From Danio rerio (lineage: Eukaryota > Chordata > Actinopteri > Cypriniformes > Danionidae): a stretch of 64,000 nt of DNA. This document shows, piece by piece, positions 11,001-21,690 of this stretch; position 1 is the first letter of the stretch; each line of letters opens with the position of its first letter. Under the pieces are notes generated by a model that was not told the origin of the DNA, did not search any database, and saw only the letters and a list, made by a program, of their open reading frames with translations. A program made the translations under genes and the position numbers. The stretch covers positions 34,251,501 to 34,315,500 of the forward strand of contig NC_133182.1 in assembly GCF_049306965.1 (NCBI RefSeq), in the 5' to 3' direction.

Positions 11001-14000
11001 TGCTCTGTAGCAATCAGCACACAGCAGATAAGAGCTCAGGAGGCCCCGAGTCCCCTGTCACCGTCCTGACAAAACTGCCCATTGTTGACCATAATCTAAT
11101 TTTGACTCAGTGCTGAAAGTTGATGGATGACGTCTAAGGCCCCGTTTACACTAATGCGTTTTAGTTTGAAAACGCATAAGTTTTGCTACGGTTACGCCAT
11201 CCGTCCACACTACGCCGGAGTTCTCGAGCGCCGAAAACGGAGCGTTTCGAAAACGCTGGAGAGGCCGTTTTCATTCTGAAACGCAGCTGCTCCGTCTCAG
11301 TGTGGATGATGGAAAACGGAGACATTTGAAAACGGAGGCGGGGCTGCAGACATTCGCCTCTCTGATTGGGGCTTTTCCTGAATATTAAGTAGCCTAACAC
11401 GCATAGTTCAGTCCTGCATCTTCTCCGTGTAAGTTAAAACTTCGCAAGTTTGATCATGGCTGCAGTCTCTTCTTCTCAGTTTGATATGGAAAACAGACTA
11501 TACCGAGGACACGGGTAAATCTTCAAAGGGAACAGTGTACTTTATAACTTCATTCACATCACCCTGGCTACGTTGTTTTACTTTCTCAACAATAAAATGT
11601 AAACATGATATAAGGAACTGCCTATTTTCATTTTAATATTAACAACTAAACAGACAGCAAAAATGTTGAGGCGCCGTGCTGCATATATGAGCGTCATCTT
11701 CACTGTGTGCATATTTATAACAAAACGGAGCCTACAACAACTGCCTCCTTTCAATTTCAGTGAAAATACGAAACACACCCTCTCTTTGCTGAATATCAGT
11801 TTTAATCGATAATGGCCATTATAAAAGTATAACATACAATAAGTTTATACATTATAGGAAATAAAGGCAAGCGATCAGTCAATATACAGAATGTACGTGC
11901 TTACATTAATCATTAACTTATCTTTGCGCTTAGCCAAAACACGTTACCTGAGAACAAGTAATAGATTCCAATGTCCAATGAATATGTCGTTAAATAAAGA
12001 CAACAAGATGAAAGAAATATTCCGTTTAATAAATATAGTGAGGTTAGATCCAGCGGGAGATGCTTGATGAGAAGTCCGACTAGCACAGCTCTCATCTGGG
12101 TAGATTGGCTACAGCGCTTGCCTGAGAGTGTGTGTGTGGTCACGTGATGTGCGTTTTCAGCGTTTTGGTGTGGACAGAGAGCAGTTCAGAAACGCTGGGT
12201 GAAACGCGAGTGTGGACGCGGATCGTTTTCATTCTAAAACGCCGTTTTAAAACTGAAACGCACTAGTGTAAACGGGGCCTAAGAAGTTTTGGCTATTTGC
12301 ATACAGCACATCTAGATAGTATATCCACAATGGAAAGTCAAGATTTATCCTAATGAAACTTTGGAAGGAAAAGTATTCAAAACACTAAGAATATCTTCAA
12401 ACTCAGATTTAATTAAATAAAGAAAACTAAAAACCATATGGCTGCATAATTATACCTGAGAAAACAAGATAGAGTTCTGTGCTTAGACAACGTAGTATTA
12501 AGTTAACATGTAAATTATGCACAGAGACTTTAATTTGGAGGTTTGTATGAGTGCATGGCTTAGCTGACCAGTCATAACAAATAAATGTTACAAGTTAACC
12601 TAATTAGTAGCTCTGAACATAGCAAATTGCAAAAGAAAGCTTAGGTTTATTCATTTGAAACAGAAATCCATTGCAACATTCTAAAAAGACAGTAACAAAC
12701 TTCTGAAATGTAGCATACTTGTATGCCAAGATCAAGCAGACAATCTGAGCAGTTGTTTAGACTGTTCCTATTTTAAATGTATTAATTGATGGAGACTTGC
12801 ACACCAACCTGAATAGTCCTGGGACAGGCCGCCAGCGGATCGAGTGGCTTCGGTTTCTATGTAAGGCAGCATTGGAAGGGAAGAATCTGCAAAGAGGCAA
12901 AAAAGTCAATCATTTCACTCCTGCTGAACATAATTGAATTAGGTTAAGAAATACTAACTTAAACTACTTACTCAGTGGCTTGTGTTCTGGTAAGGGGGAG
13001 AGATGAGAATAAGGAGGTGGTGGTGTATCTGAAAATAGGGATAACAGAGTTAAAGGTTTTCTTCGTTTGAGCATCCCTCGAAAAACAAAGACATTTCAGA
13101 CCATTCAAGGTCAAAACCTAAAGTTCTAAAACTGCATGAACATTTGGAAGAGTTTTCCCAGCGTTTTGAAAGCAAATCAGAATGTTTCAGCAAACCAGTA
13201 TTCCCAGCTGGTATGGAAATTACAGGTGAAGAAGCGCATCCATCAAAAAGACAATGGATGTGTCATCAAGTGCCAAGAATGCATGGAATCCAATTAAAAG
13301 TGACCTGTTCTGTTGAGTCTCATCATTACTGAGGGTGGAAACACAACACTTTCTGCTGAAGCAGTGGATTGAAACTTCAAGGAAAACATTTAGAGTTTGT
13401 TTTAAAAATATGAATTATGTTAATATTAACATGATATCGCTGTTAATCAATTGATAATTATAATGACGTTTTGTGTGCCCATGTAGGACTACAGCACAAG
13501 TCATACCACAGCTTTTTTTGGTGTATTGTTGTGGCAAAAACTTGAATGTTACATTTTTTTTTCAGAGAATTCTGTCTTGACCCTCTTGAAAGACAATTAT
13601 TTAAACAATTCCATTCCAAGCATGCAACCGACCATATATACACACTGTTAGGGTAGTGCTTTATGAACAGGGAGGGAACAGAGAAATTGAGAATCCCAGA
13701 GGGATTCTAGTTGGGAATTCCACTTCCTGAACAGGAGTATCACTGTCCAACTTCCCTCCCTATCATTCACCCATGCTTCAAGTAAAAAAAAAATCACTTT
13801 TTTAATTATAAAAAGTACGTCACACTGTGTTGCCTGATTTAATGATACAGAAAACATTTACACAGGCCTAAGATGGTTTGCTGATCTTAAATGTTTTTTT
13901 AAGACTATCTGAGTAAACTTTTGTAAAGTGCTCAAAGCATCCACAAACCAGCCTTCAGGCTATAGGCTGGAAGATTAAGATAAGTATACAAAAGCAGATA

Positions 14001-14783
14001 TTTGTCTAGATGTGTTGACAATTCTAATTCATAGCAATGCAAGAAAATCATTAAAGCCTTCACAAAAGGCATTCAGAGGGTTTGCGTACCATCCTTTACT
14101 GGTCCACAGAGGCGACTGTAATGATGGGGGTTGCAGCAGAGGGTCTGGCTGTCCTCTGCCCTGAAGCTCTGACAATGACAGAGTGGTTTGAGGAGAGAGG
14201 ATAATCGTAGGTCTGGCCAGCGGAAAAGTCGACACAGCAGGTACTGTGGAGACACTAGATGACCCCCGATTCGCACCTCAGTCTGCGATACCAGAACACA
14301 TCCACTTGGCATCCCGCCTTGAGACTCAACAGCTTCCAGTAAAACATCCAGAGACTTGTCTTTCAACTTTTTGAGAAAGGCATAAGTGCACTTCTTGAGT
14401 TCTTGCTCGGTCACGGCACCAGTTTTCCGTTCCCTGCCACTCAAACTGCTATAGTTGTTGTGGTTCCTATGTTCCACACGGCAAGCGAGTCTGTTTTTGC
14501 TTCTGGGGAGGTCTTTAAACAAACAGCATGTCACCGTCCTGCCTTCGCTCCCATCGTTGAGAGGTCCATCGTGTTCAATAAGGACCCCCGGTTCCCCGCG
14601 CTCCTCTACGCGTCTGCCGCACGAGCCCGCGTTGTTTCCCGGTGCGTATTCCGTTCTGGGGATCTTCTCTGGGTTGCTGTCACTCCAGTCATCCGGACCT
14701 CCATCGCCCCCCTCTTTACCTGCGGTGACTAAACGGCTTCTCCAGAGTCGCCGAACCAGACCCGTGCGTCTCGTCCTGAACAT
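5075..14783 (-). CDS. smad6: smad6: inhibitory SMAD, BMP-signal antagonist (4 coding exons)
   Basis: I-SMADs are induced by BMP signalling and block it by binding type I receptors and SMAD1, and by recruiting Smurf ubiquitin ligases. Exons on the minus strand are 14090-14783 (start ATG, N-terminal arm and MH1), 12972-13028, 12809-12886 and 5075-5616 (MH2, stop TAA). Phases fit throughout and give 456 aa, against about 496 in human. The N-terminus reads [17 protein letters not shown], as in SMAD6. MH1 ends with the zinc-site stretch [13 protein letters not shown]. Exon 2 encodes the PPPPYS Smurf-binding motif. MH2 contains [26 protein letters not shown] and the C-terminal [20 protein letters not shown]. 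There is no C-terminal SSXS phosphorylation motif, as expected for an inhibitory SMAD. The exon 1 donor was set at GTACGC because only that choice gives phase 1. A GTAAAG ten bases earlier in the transcript would break the frame. SMAD7 is less likely, given the N-terminus and the MH2 wording. Whether this is the a or b paralog cannot be told from the window. Confidence 0.95.
5778..6146 (+). mobile_element. DANA SINE, diverged
   Basis: Head GGGGCGTCACGGTTGC, core GTGTGGAGTTTGGATGTTCTC and tail AAAATGAATGAATGAATG. It has a small internal duplication of TTGGGTAAGCTAAA near 5950-5975. It lies in smad6 intron 3. Confidence 0.85.
6158..6412 (+). pseudogene. LINE reverse-transcriptase ORF C-terminal remnant
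   Basis: The plus-strand frame reads [16 protein letters not shown], then RSSDAGLL-like wording, [15 protein letters not shown], and a final [12 protein letters not shown]. This order is the C-terminal signature of ORF2 in fish non-LTR retrotransposons of the L2/Rex/I type. Only about 80 residues survive, and the reverse-transcriptase core is absent. It abuts the tail of the preceding DANA SINE. Confidence 0.7.
6654..7020 (+). mobile_element. DANA SINE
   Basis: Head GGGCATCACAGTAGCGACG, B box GGTTCGAGCC, core GTGTGGAGTTTGCATGTTCTC and tail TTAATGAATGAACGAA. It sits in an AT-rich stretch of smad6 intron 3. Confidence 0.88.
7440..8400. promoter_or_regulatory. Candidate conserved non-coding block in smad6 intron
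   Basis: This is repeat-free, GC-richer sequence in an AT-rich intron. It contains an imperfect tandem duplication (about 8121-8213 and 8226-8317), each copy with an octamer-like ATTTGCAT. Open frames on both strands here show no family resemblance, so it is not called coding. Enhancer role is inference. Confidence 0.35.
8121..8317. repeat. Imperfect tandem duplication with octamer motifs
   Basis: Two units of about 92 bp with a period near 105 bp share the order purine-rich block, GAGATTTGCATA, TTTCTT, GGATTTAG, GGAAA-AATGCAC, ATCAAA. The ATTTGCAT motifs are at 8149-8156 and 8254-8261. Both units lie in smad6 intron 3. Confidence 0.7.
8790..9327 (+). mobile_element. Tc1/mariner-like MITE (CAGTTGAAGTC family), full length
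   Basis: The element begins CAGTTGAAGTCAGAATTATT and ends AATAATTCTGACTTCAATTG, with TA on both sides (8788-8789, 9328-9329). It has no coding capacity. Related copies are at 25191-25736 and 48789-49120. Confidence 0.85.
10740..11070. promoter_or_regulatory. Candidate conserved non-coding block in smad6 intron
   Basis: The block is unique sequence with balanced base composition and no similarity to the surrounding repeats. No protein family was recognised in any frame. It could be regulatory. There is no direct evidence without cross-species alignment. Confidence 0.25.
11138..12279 (+). mobile_element. Non-autonomous PIF/Harbinger-like DNA transposon (1.14 kb)
   Basis: Terminal inverted repeats begin GGCCCCGTTTACACTA and end TAGTGTAAACGGGGCC. 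Direct TAA trinucleotides at 11135-11137 and 12280-12282 are the 3-bp TWA target duplication of PIF/Harbinger elements. The subterminal regions are rich in repeated AAACG/CGTTTT. No transposase frame was found. A short ATG frame followed by a GTAAAT donor-like site (11456-11515) may be a remnant first exon. The sense strand is arbitrary. Confidence 0.7.
12810..14089 (-). other. smad6: smad6 introns 1 and 2
   Basis: Intron 2 (12887-12971) is 85 bp. Intron 1 runs 13029-14089. Both have GT and AG ends in the minus sense and both are phase 1. Apart from exon 2 (12972-13028), no feature is recognised here. Confidence 0.8.
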
Positions 14784-14799
14784 ACGACAGTTTAAACAG

Positions 14800-15480
14800 T
14801 TTGCATCCGTTTTTCCTATGTTTGGTCAGAACCGCGGAGACTCCAAACGCTCGTGCGCTCGCTGTCCGACATCAATGATCTGTGCTCACATGCACAGCCG
14901 AGCAGAGCCTGCGCGAAGCCCAACATTAGACTCCGCTGCTACAATATATCAACACTGTAGCAAAGGGCTTGATGTAATAATGATAGTGCACTACGCGTGG
15001 AGCGTTGCATCCAGTCTGTAAACATGCCCCGTAAACATGTGAAACTTTACTCTCCTCGAAATGCACGGTATGCAGAAAAAAAATCTTCGATAGCGTCCGT
15101 AACGGATCCCCGTTTTCAAGCAAACCTTCTGCAGCGGGTTAATGACGCCGAGCACATGAATGGAGCTCACTATAATCCCCGTTCACGTTCCGCGCGCTCC
15201 TGGCGGATGAAAATGCTTACGTTGCGACGGCAAAGTGGTCGTTCTAGGCGGATAGACGGACATATGTTGTCTTGAGGTTTCGTTCCGTGTTTCGGGTGAG
15301 ATTAATAGGATTCTTCGATGGCTTCTTTCGCCGTTTCACTCTCTTTCTTCTTCAGATACACACACACGGGGCCCCTGAGGAGAGCAGTGGAGCCATTGGT
15401 TGATTCCCATCATGTGCTCGTCTAGACACTTTGGCGGCTGCGAGCCGCGCTGATTGTTGCGCAAACACAGTATCAAGTTT
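14800..15480 (-). promoter_or_regulatory. smad6: smad6 5' UTR and CpG-rich promoter
   Basis: The sequence upstream of the smad6 ATG (higher coordinates) is rich in CpG and GC in an otherwise AT-rich window. A CCAAT box on the minus strand (ACCAATGG, 15393-15400) and a GTCTAGAC palindrome with nearby GC boxes (15420-15450) mark a likely promoter. Transcription probably starts somewhere around 15250-15350. No clear TATA box was seen. The exact start is inference. Confidence 0.6.
15420..15438 (-). promoter_or_regulatory. Composite SMAD-binding element (GCCGCC-N5-GTCTAGAC)
   Basis: On the minus strand the order is GCCGCC, five bases, then the palindromic SMAD-binding element GTCTAGAC (15420-15427). 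GC-rich box, 5-bp spacer and GTCT is the architecture known for BMP response elements, though the GC box differs at one position from the consensus I recall. More GCCGCG sequence lies alongside. It is about 640 bp upstream of the smad6 ATG, fitting BMP-driven negative feedback. Function is inferred. Confidence 0.5.
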
Positions 15481-16590
15481 CCGAACTCTTAAAGGAGCAA
15501 CATGTACCTCTGTGTGCGTGCTGTGCCAGCGACACTACACCAAAATGTTACCGCTGCGATGATTGTGATTATGCACCAAACGCACTGTTACACAGCAACA
15601 GTTTTTTTTTCTCAGATTACCCCTATTGTGCATGTAAAAACATATTACCATAATTACAAATTTCACTATCACTAGTATGACAAAAAGTAATTTTACGCCA
15701 TTATTATTGTTAAAATAATCATTATGATAATGATAATTATCATAGTTAGTTTTTTAAAGCCAGTATTCATTATTATCATTCTTATAATTTATTATAAGAA
15801 TGATAATAATGTCTCATACATTATTATTAACAATTGTATTTATTACTTTTCAATATATTGATAACTGTTAAGTTATTATTAAATAATAATTATTAAGTAC
15901 TTCAATTGATAATTAGTTAGAATAATTTAAAACTTATAAATAGATCAAATATGGATGACATATATGTAATTATTATATGTATTGTTAGACATAAATGACA
16001 TTTCTTTGTAAAGCTATTTGTAATGATACTACTGGCTTTCAATTGTTGCTAAAGGTTTTTTTTTAGATGACTGTCTACTTAACTATAATTTATGTGTGAT
16101 TAAATTGCAAGTAAATCAGTTTAAAATAACTGATTCATATGAATGTTTTACAAGATGTAATTTATTCCTGTGATTTAAAGTTGAAATTATAGTATCATCA
16201 CTTCAGCCTTCAGTGTCATCCTTAGGTCCTTCTAAAATACTGATTTGCAGCAATATTATTATCAATTACTGGTGGTGAATCATTAATATTGGCTCTGATT
16301 AGGGAAAACCCGTACTCTGCTTTATTATACTTTTCATGATAATTTGATGAACAGAAAGTTAATATAACATTTGTCACTCTGAATTATTTTAACGGTTATT
16401 TGAATGAAAACATAAGAAAACATGTATTAATGGCACATTAAGTGCTTATAAAATATAAAAAGCAGTGCAATGTTTTTAAATTTTAACACTCACAATGATC
16501 AGGAACGTTTTTGCAGAAATCTGTAAAATATTACTAATCCTGCACTAATCCAGCTTCAAAATTAAAAGTCTGGCCAAATGTTATAACTCA
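15480..16590. other. AT-rich stretch upstream of smad6
   Basis: The sequence is mostly A/T with runs of ATTATT and TTATCATT. A short hairpin-capable palindrome (TATCATTCTTATAATTTATTATAAGAATGATA) lies near 15774-15807. No gene or known repeat is recognised. Confidence 0.5.
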
Positions 16591-16599
16591 CATGATATT

Positions 16600-17110
16600 T
16601 CTTAATATGCAATGATCTTAATTCTCAGTTCTACGTTTGTAAATGATGTAGCACACAACAAGAAACTGAGACTGGTGAAAATCTTGCCACTGTTATGTGA
16701 ACCGTTACAAACTGTCAACATCCAGCATTGGCTGTTTAGTGTTCTTACACTCCCACTTCAGTGGCAGAATCCTTGGGCTTTCTCCCTTCACTTATCAGAG
16801 CGGATGATAACTGCTGTAGCCTGGCGTCAGGCTAATAATTGCCGCTACTCCCATTAAGTCTCTTAGATAATCTATCAGCAGAAGTCTGGAGCAGAGACAG
16901 AAAGACCAGCACCAAACCACCACCCAAAATAACTCCAGTCCATCCCGTCCGGACAGACATGGTCCTGTTGATGGGGTCTAGCAAGACCCAACAGGAATAG
17001 CATGTCAACAAGCCCCTTATTCCTAATGGACCCTAGGGAAAGAGGCGCGACAGAGGGAGACAAAAAGGAGGACACTTACATGCCCTTAAGGCTGTTCCTT
17101 AAGGCCCAAA
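16600..17110. promoter_or_regulatory. Candidate enhancer block with GATA-motif cluster
   Basis: The block is unique, balanced-composition sequence about 1.3 kb beyond the smad6 promoter. GATA motifs occur at 16791-16798 (CTTATCAG), 16806-16811 (GATAAC), 16865-16871 (AGATAAT) and 16872-16878 (CTATCAG). A homeodomain-type TAATAATTG lies at 16833-16841. Enhancer role is inferred from motif density and lack of repeats. Confidence 0.35.
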
Positions 17111-18114
17111 CTGGATGGCGCTAATACCATGAATACTGATGAAATTAACTGGAGACACAAACAAAACAGAGTAGGTTCAGTACACAAGTACAACAAATGC
17201 AAGCAGAGATCTGTTGAGCTGAATTAAGTTGAAGAAAATATTTCCAAATCAATTGAACCCTTTAACTTCCCCACCAAGAAAAATTTTTTGGATTGCATTT
17301 CTTAACTCCTAATGTAGCTAGTTAACACACTCAGTGCAACACATCCCATAATTTCTAAAATATTAGCATCTATGGTTGATATGTCGGCTTATGGCAAAAG
17401 TACCAGAATTAATACATATACTATGAAAATCATACAAATTGTGAAGTGTCAGACCAATTTATATAAAAAAATACCCAAAATAAAACATTTTGAACACAAA
17501 ATCATCTTTATCTTTTGAAGTATGCCATAAAATATTTCAGATTCTCATTTAACATGCTTTCTTGTTTTTTTGTTTTTGTTTTTTTTACAATAAAACCAAA
17601 ATCAATTGTAGAAGAAGTGCAACAGGATTATGTTTGTTTGATTTTTCTGTAAACCAACAATGCTTTGTGTGTGCAAACCATTATTTAAAACAGTCATTCT
17701 TTAAATGACTTTAACAGTCATTATTTAAAACAGTCAAAATATGGTCAACCCTTTGGTAGAGTGTTTTAGCTGCATTTAATATATTGTGATAATGAGCATG
17801 CACAATATTGATATTGTGTGCACGTCAAAATATAGTGGTTAAATATTTATTATTTAAACTTTTAGAGCACTTTTAGAATTCAGTGTATTTGCAGTGGTGT
17901 TCATATCAACCCTAAATGATTTTAAACTTGGTTAGCAGAATAGTTCAAGCATAAACATTTTTGCTTAATCTGCAATTACATGCTGAAATACAGATTGAAA
18001 ATTGTATGACCATTTATATACAGCAAAAGGCTACAATAGATAGCACTAGTTAATTTAACTAAACTCACAATGAAAACTACAAGAGCATTTATTAATAGGT
18101 CATTTCTGACTAAT

Positions 18115-18552
18115 AGCTAGGGCCAGAAAGTATCTGTGGACTTTTTTTTGCTAATTCTGCGCAGAATTTTGTAAAAAATCTGCAGATTTATGTGGAATGA
18201 TTCATGGGAGTATCATAACTAAAAACGTAATACATGAAATACAAAAGAATAGCTTTTTAACTTTTATTTCATGTTTACAATGCAAATCCAACTAAATCCA
18301 CTTATTTGGTAAATAAAGAAAGTCTCATATAATATTATATGTACTAAAAGACAGAAAATATTACTGTACAAATTGTATTTTAAATAAATCATATGAACAT
18401 TTTCAGATTAGTCAATAATATTATATATTAATTTCAAAACTAGACAAATATAAATTTACACACATTTACACAAGTAAATAGACTCAATGAGGGGCTAAAA
18501 TGTGCAAATCTGTGGATTCTGTGCACACAAATTCCATGCAGGGTTACTAATA
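18115..18552. mobile_element. Probable non-autonomous DNA transposon (TCTGTGGA/AATTCTGC family)
   Basis: Related wording occurs at both ends in inverted sense: TCTGTGGACTTTTTT..AATTCTGCGCAGAATTTTG on the left and GCAAATCTGTGGATTCTGTGC on the right. The interior is AT-rich and non-coding. Boundaries are approximate. Confidence 0.35.
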
Positions 18553-19504
18553 ACATGTTCAAATTATAGTCATAATCTGGCTAAATAATTGTGTTAAATA
18601 GAGTTAATAGCCAATAAAATTCAGCACCTTTAAACAAATTTAAACTAACTGTAATAAATCTGGCTTTTTCTCACTGTTGATTTTGATCCATGACATTAAT
18701 TAAGAAAACTTTATTGTAATGTGTTATCTTGTCTTCTTACAATTTAATTTGGTTAAGATATTTGTTTACTTTAAACAAATATATAATAAAGCATTGCACT
18801 AAAGAAATCTTTTAATATTCAACCTGTTAAAGTAATCTTTTTTTTGCAGGTTAGGGCAATATCTTGATAATACTGTATACTATAACATAAAGCTTCTGCA
18901 ATCAATTGCAACAAGTGAATTAGATATTGCCATATGCCTATTGTAAAGAACTGATTCATGACTGCTGGTGTGGTCTTTGGTAGCAGGAAGTCATAGCCAC
19001 AGACAGACATTAGCAGTGAAATCTGTCTCCTGTGGAAGGTTCTGGCAGTCAAAACAGAGTTTCGGCAAGGAAAACCTCATTTATGGTGAAGACAAGAAGA
19101 CAGCCAGAGACTTAAATGAATGTCTGCTGTGTAAATGTGACAGATGCTTCTACGTGGCAGGAGTGTGTGCATATTACACTATTGGATATCCCTACAATTT
19201 GAAGCACAATATGAAATTCTCTTTGCTTCTCTTCTGAAAACTGTAAAATAATTGCTTTAACATAAACGTCCATAATTTTTCTGTTCTTTTTGCTGTCCTT
19301 CTATTTCAATACAGCCATTTATATGCTTTTGATTAGGAGTGTTTAGACTATCAGATTTCCTCTAGTAAGAAATATAGCAATATCTTATGAGCAAGAGTCT
19401 GCTATGACCATATATCATCATAATCAATGACAACTTCAGCTGTACTGAGAAATCACAGATGGAAGAATAAGTGATTTTATGTCAACTGCTTTAGTGACGC
19501 ATGT

Positions 19505-19690
19505 GTTGTGAGACAGCGTTTTATTTTGCTCAGATAGCAAAAAATGCACTAAAGAAAGCCACAACAAAATTTTACATTCTTCAGTATATCTTCCTTTGTG
19601 CTCAACTTAATAAAAAACAGGTTTGGAAAAAAATGAAGGATAAGTAAATCATGGCAGAATTGTGTTTTTGGGGGAACTGTCACTTTAAAG
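19505..19690. repeat. Palindromic MITE fragment
   Basis: ACATTCTTCAGTATATCTTC, TGTGCTCAAC, GGTTTGGAA, AAGTAAATCATGGCAGAATT and a closing GAACTGTCACTTTAAA reproduce one arm of the zebrafish palindromic MITE. The other arm is missing. Confidence 0.45.
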
Positions 19691-20126
19691 GAAGCTTCTT
19701 TCCACCACTGGAATAAATCATTTTAAAAAGGTTATTGTGACTTTTTAATCTCATAATTCAGATTTTTTTTGTATGTTTTTGTAATTGTGTTTATATGTTG
19801 CAATTTGGACATTTATTCGTTACATGCTACAAACTTGCCTTTGCTCATTTTCAAGACAAAATTGGCAGACACAAACTCAATTCTAATTTTATTTTTCTAA
19901 TCACAATTCTTTCCTCTGAATTTTAAGATATTTATACTCAGTCTGATTTTGAGAAAGAAACAAGATTTTTTTTCTTACTACCACAAGTTTATACTTCATT
20001 TTTTCACACAAAAGTCAGAATTGTGGCATAAAAAAGTCTGGTCAATGACACGACAGTGGCTTCCATAAGTACTTGCTTTTCTACTGAATGAATCAGAGTA
20101 AATTAATAAAATAGTTTTGTAAATGA

Positions 20127-20310
20127 TTCACTGTTAAAAAAATGCAGGGTTCCACACAACTCATTCATGTTGTTCCAACACAAATCGATTAAGTTATCTT
20201 AACACTTTTACCAAATTTATGTGAACTGAACATAAAAAATTAAGTTGCCCCAATAAAATCGAAGAATTGTGTTGATTTAGATCATTTTAAATAAGTAGCT
20301 TAAAAATATT
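20127..20310 (+). mobile_element. MITE fragment, CACTGTAAAAAATG family
   Basis: ATGCAGGGTTCCACACAACTC, TTCCAACACAAATCGATTAA and GTGAACTGAACATAAAA match copies at 26020, 26620, 29204 and 41308. Only part of the element is clear. Confidence 0.55.
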
Positions 20311-20847
20311 TTTGAGTACTTAAATGGCTCTTCTAAGGAATTAGGTTAACTTATAAATTTGTTTAAATTTAAATGGATTAAACAAAAAAATGAACTTGTG
20401 GCAATAAATTTTTTTATATATATATTTTTTTTAAGCATATTTTTTGAATGTATATAACAAGTAATAAAAAATCACTGCAAATCATTTTGTTTAAAGGTAA
20501 AATTTGCTGAAAATTTTTAATTAAGTGTTATTCTACTCACCCTCTAAGGCCACATGTCAACACCTGTTTTATTCAGTGCAACAATAAAAAGGTTTTAAGC
20601 TGAAACCATGTTTCTTGGTTATTCTTATAAAGCCAACGCTTTATATTACTAGCACTGATGATACACTGGCTTCTTATGAATTGGTCATTTATAATACCTC
20701 AATGTATCATCAGCAGACAACTGCAATCATCCTTCATTGTTTTGCCTGTATAAGTTTTTATTTATTTTTTGCTGTTAGTCATTGGCTTGCAAGTTAAATT
20801 AGTTGACCAGTTACTTAGCTAGCAGTGTTCGGCTACTTAAAAAAAAA

Positions 20848-21030
20848 TCATTCAATTCAATTTATCTTTATTTCTATAACACTTTATAATGTAGATTAAT
20901 GTCAAATCAGCTTAAGTAGTAAATTGAAACAGTGTCTGTCCAGTTTTCAGAGGTTCAGTTCAGTTCAGTGTGGTTTAATTTTCACTGCTTAAAGTTCAAA
21001 CACTGAAGAGCAAATCCATCGATGTGCAAT
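20848..21030 (+). repeat. Interspersed repeat fragment
   Basis: ATTCAATTCAATTTATCTTTATTTCTATAAC, GTTCAGTTCAGTGTGGTTTAAT and GAAGAGCAAATCCATCGATG form a sequence very common in zebrafish DNA. It appears to have inserted into an older hAT-like element that spans about 20825-21690. Confidence 0.45.
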
Positions 21031-21690
21031 TACTAACTACATCATTGAAATTCTGAAAAGTAACTTAGTTACTCAATACATAATTTAATTACTTGAGTTA
21101 ATATTAAAAATCCATTATAATCTCAATGCATAGACAATAAAAATTTAACTATAACTTTAAATGCTTTAAATTGGAGTCAGAAAACACTTCAATTCTAAAC
21201 ACATATTTTTGCGTATTAATTTCATATCATTTATTGACATGAATTTCTAAACCTTTTAATTTCTTAGGCATGTGCAATTGCCAGACAAATAAATCCTTCT
21301 GTTGAAAAATTAAGTTATTATGCAAAATATCTGATTAACACAAAATATACGCATATAATTACCCTCCTTTCTTTGAATTGATCTCTTATATTGCCATGAA
21401 CTAGTTTGGCAATTATTATGTTTTCTTAAGATTATACAATTACCTTAATAACTGGTGTGAATACTGTTCTTTAATTGAAAAATATCGAAGTATTCTGCAA
21501 AATATATTACTCTGCTTCTCTGAATTGATTTTTATGGAAAGGTCGAATTTATGTAGTTTTTAGCACAAGTATAAGTATAGTACCTGTCATTAACTAATCC
21601 AAAATTGTAAATAACCCCTAACTTACCTTTCCAGCAAAAAAAGTAATCTAATTACACTTACTTTGTAAGTAATTACACCCAGCTTATTTA
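21031..21690. mobile_element. Degenerate hAT-like element
   Basis: AAAGTAACTTAGTTACTCAATAC at the left and AAGTAATCTAATTACACTTAC at the right resemble the subterminal regions of the CAGTGTTGGGTAAG-type hAT element also present at 29440-30408. No coding frame was found. Confidence 0.4.

Larger units (their letters stand above)
5617..12808 (-). other. smad6: smad6 intron 3 (7.2 kb)
   Basis: Canonical GT donor and AG acceptor in the minus sense join the exon ending YS and the MH2 exon at phase 1. The intron contains two DANA SINEs, a LINE 3' fragment, a TA-flanked MITE, a Harbinger-like element and two repeat-free GC-richer blocks (7440-8400 and 10740-11070), each listed separately. The rest is AT-rich with no recognisable gene. 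Confidence 0.85.

Noticed and set aside
14403-15021. Long open frames on the plus strand opposite smad6 exon 1
   Set aside because: They mirror the GC-rich coding exon and promoter on the minus strand. The translations show no family wording and are full of Arg/Ser/Pro from the antisense of a real exon.
18968-19237. 89-codon frame with several cysteines
   Set aside because: Looked briefly like a small secreted cysteine-rich protein, but there is no signal peptide, splice context or known spacing. The surroundings are non-coding.
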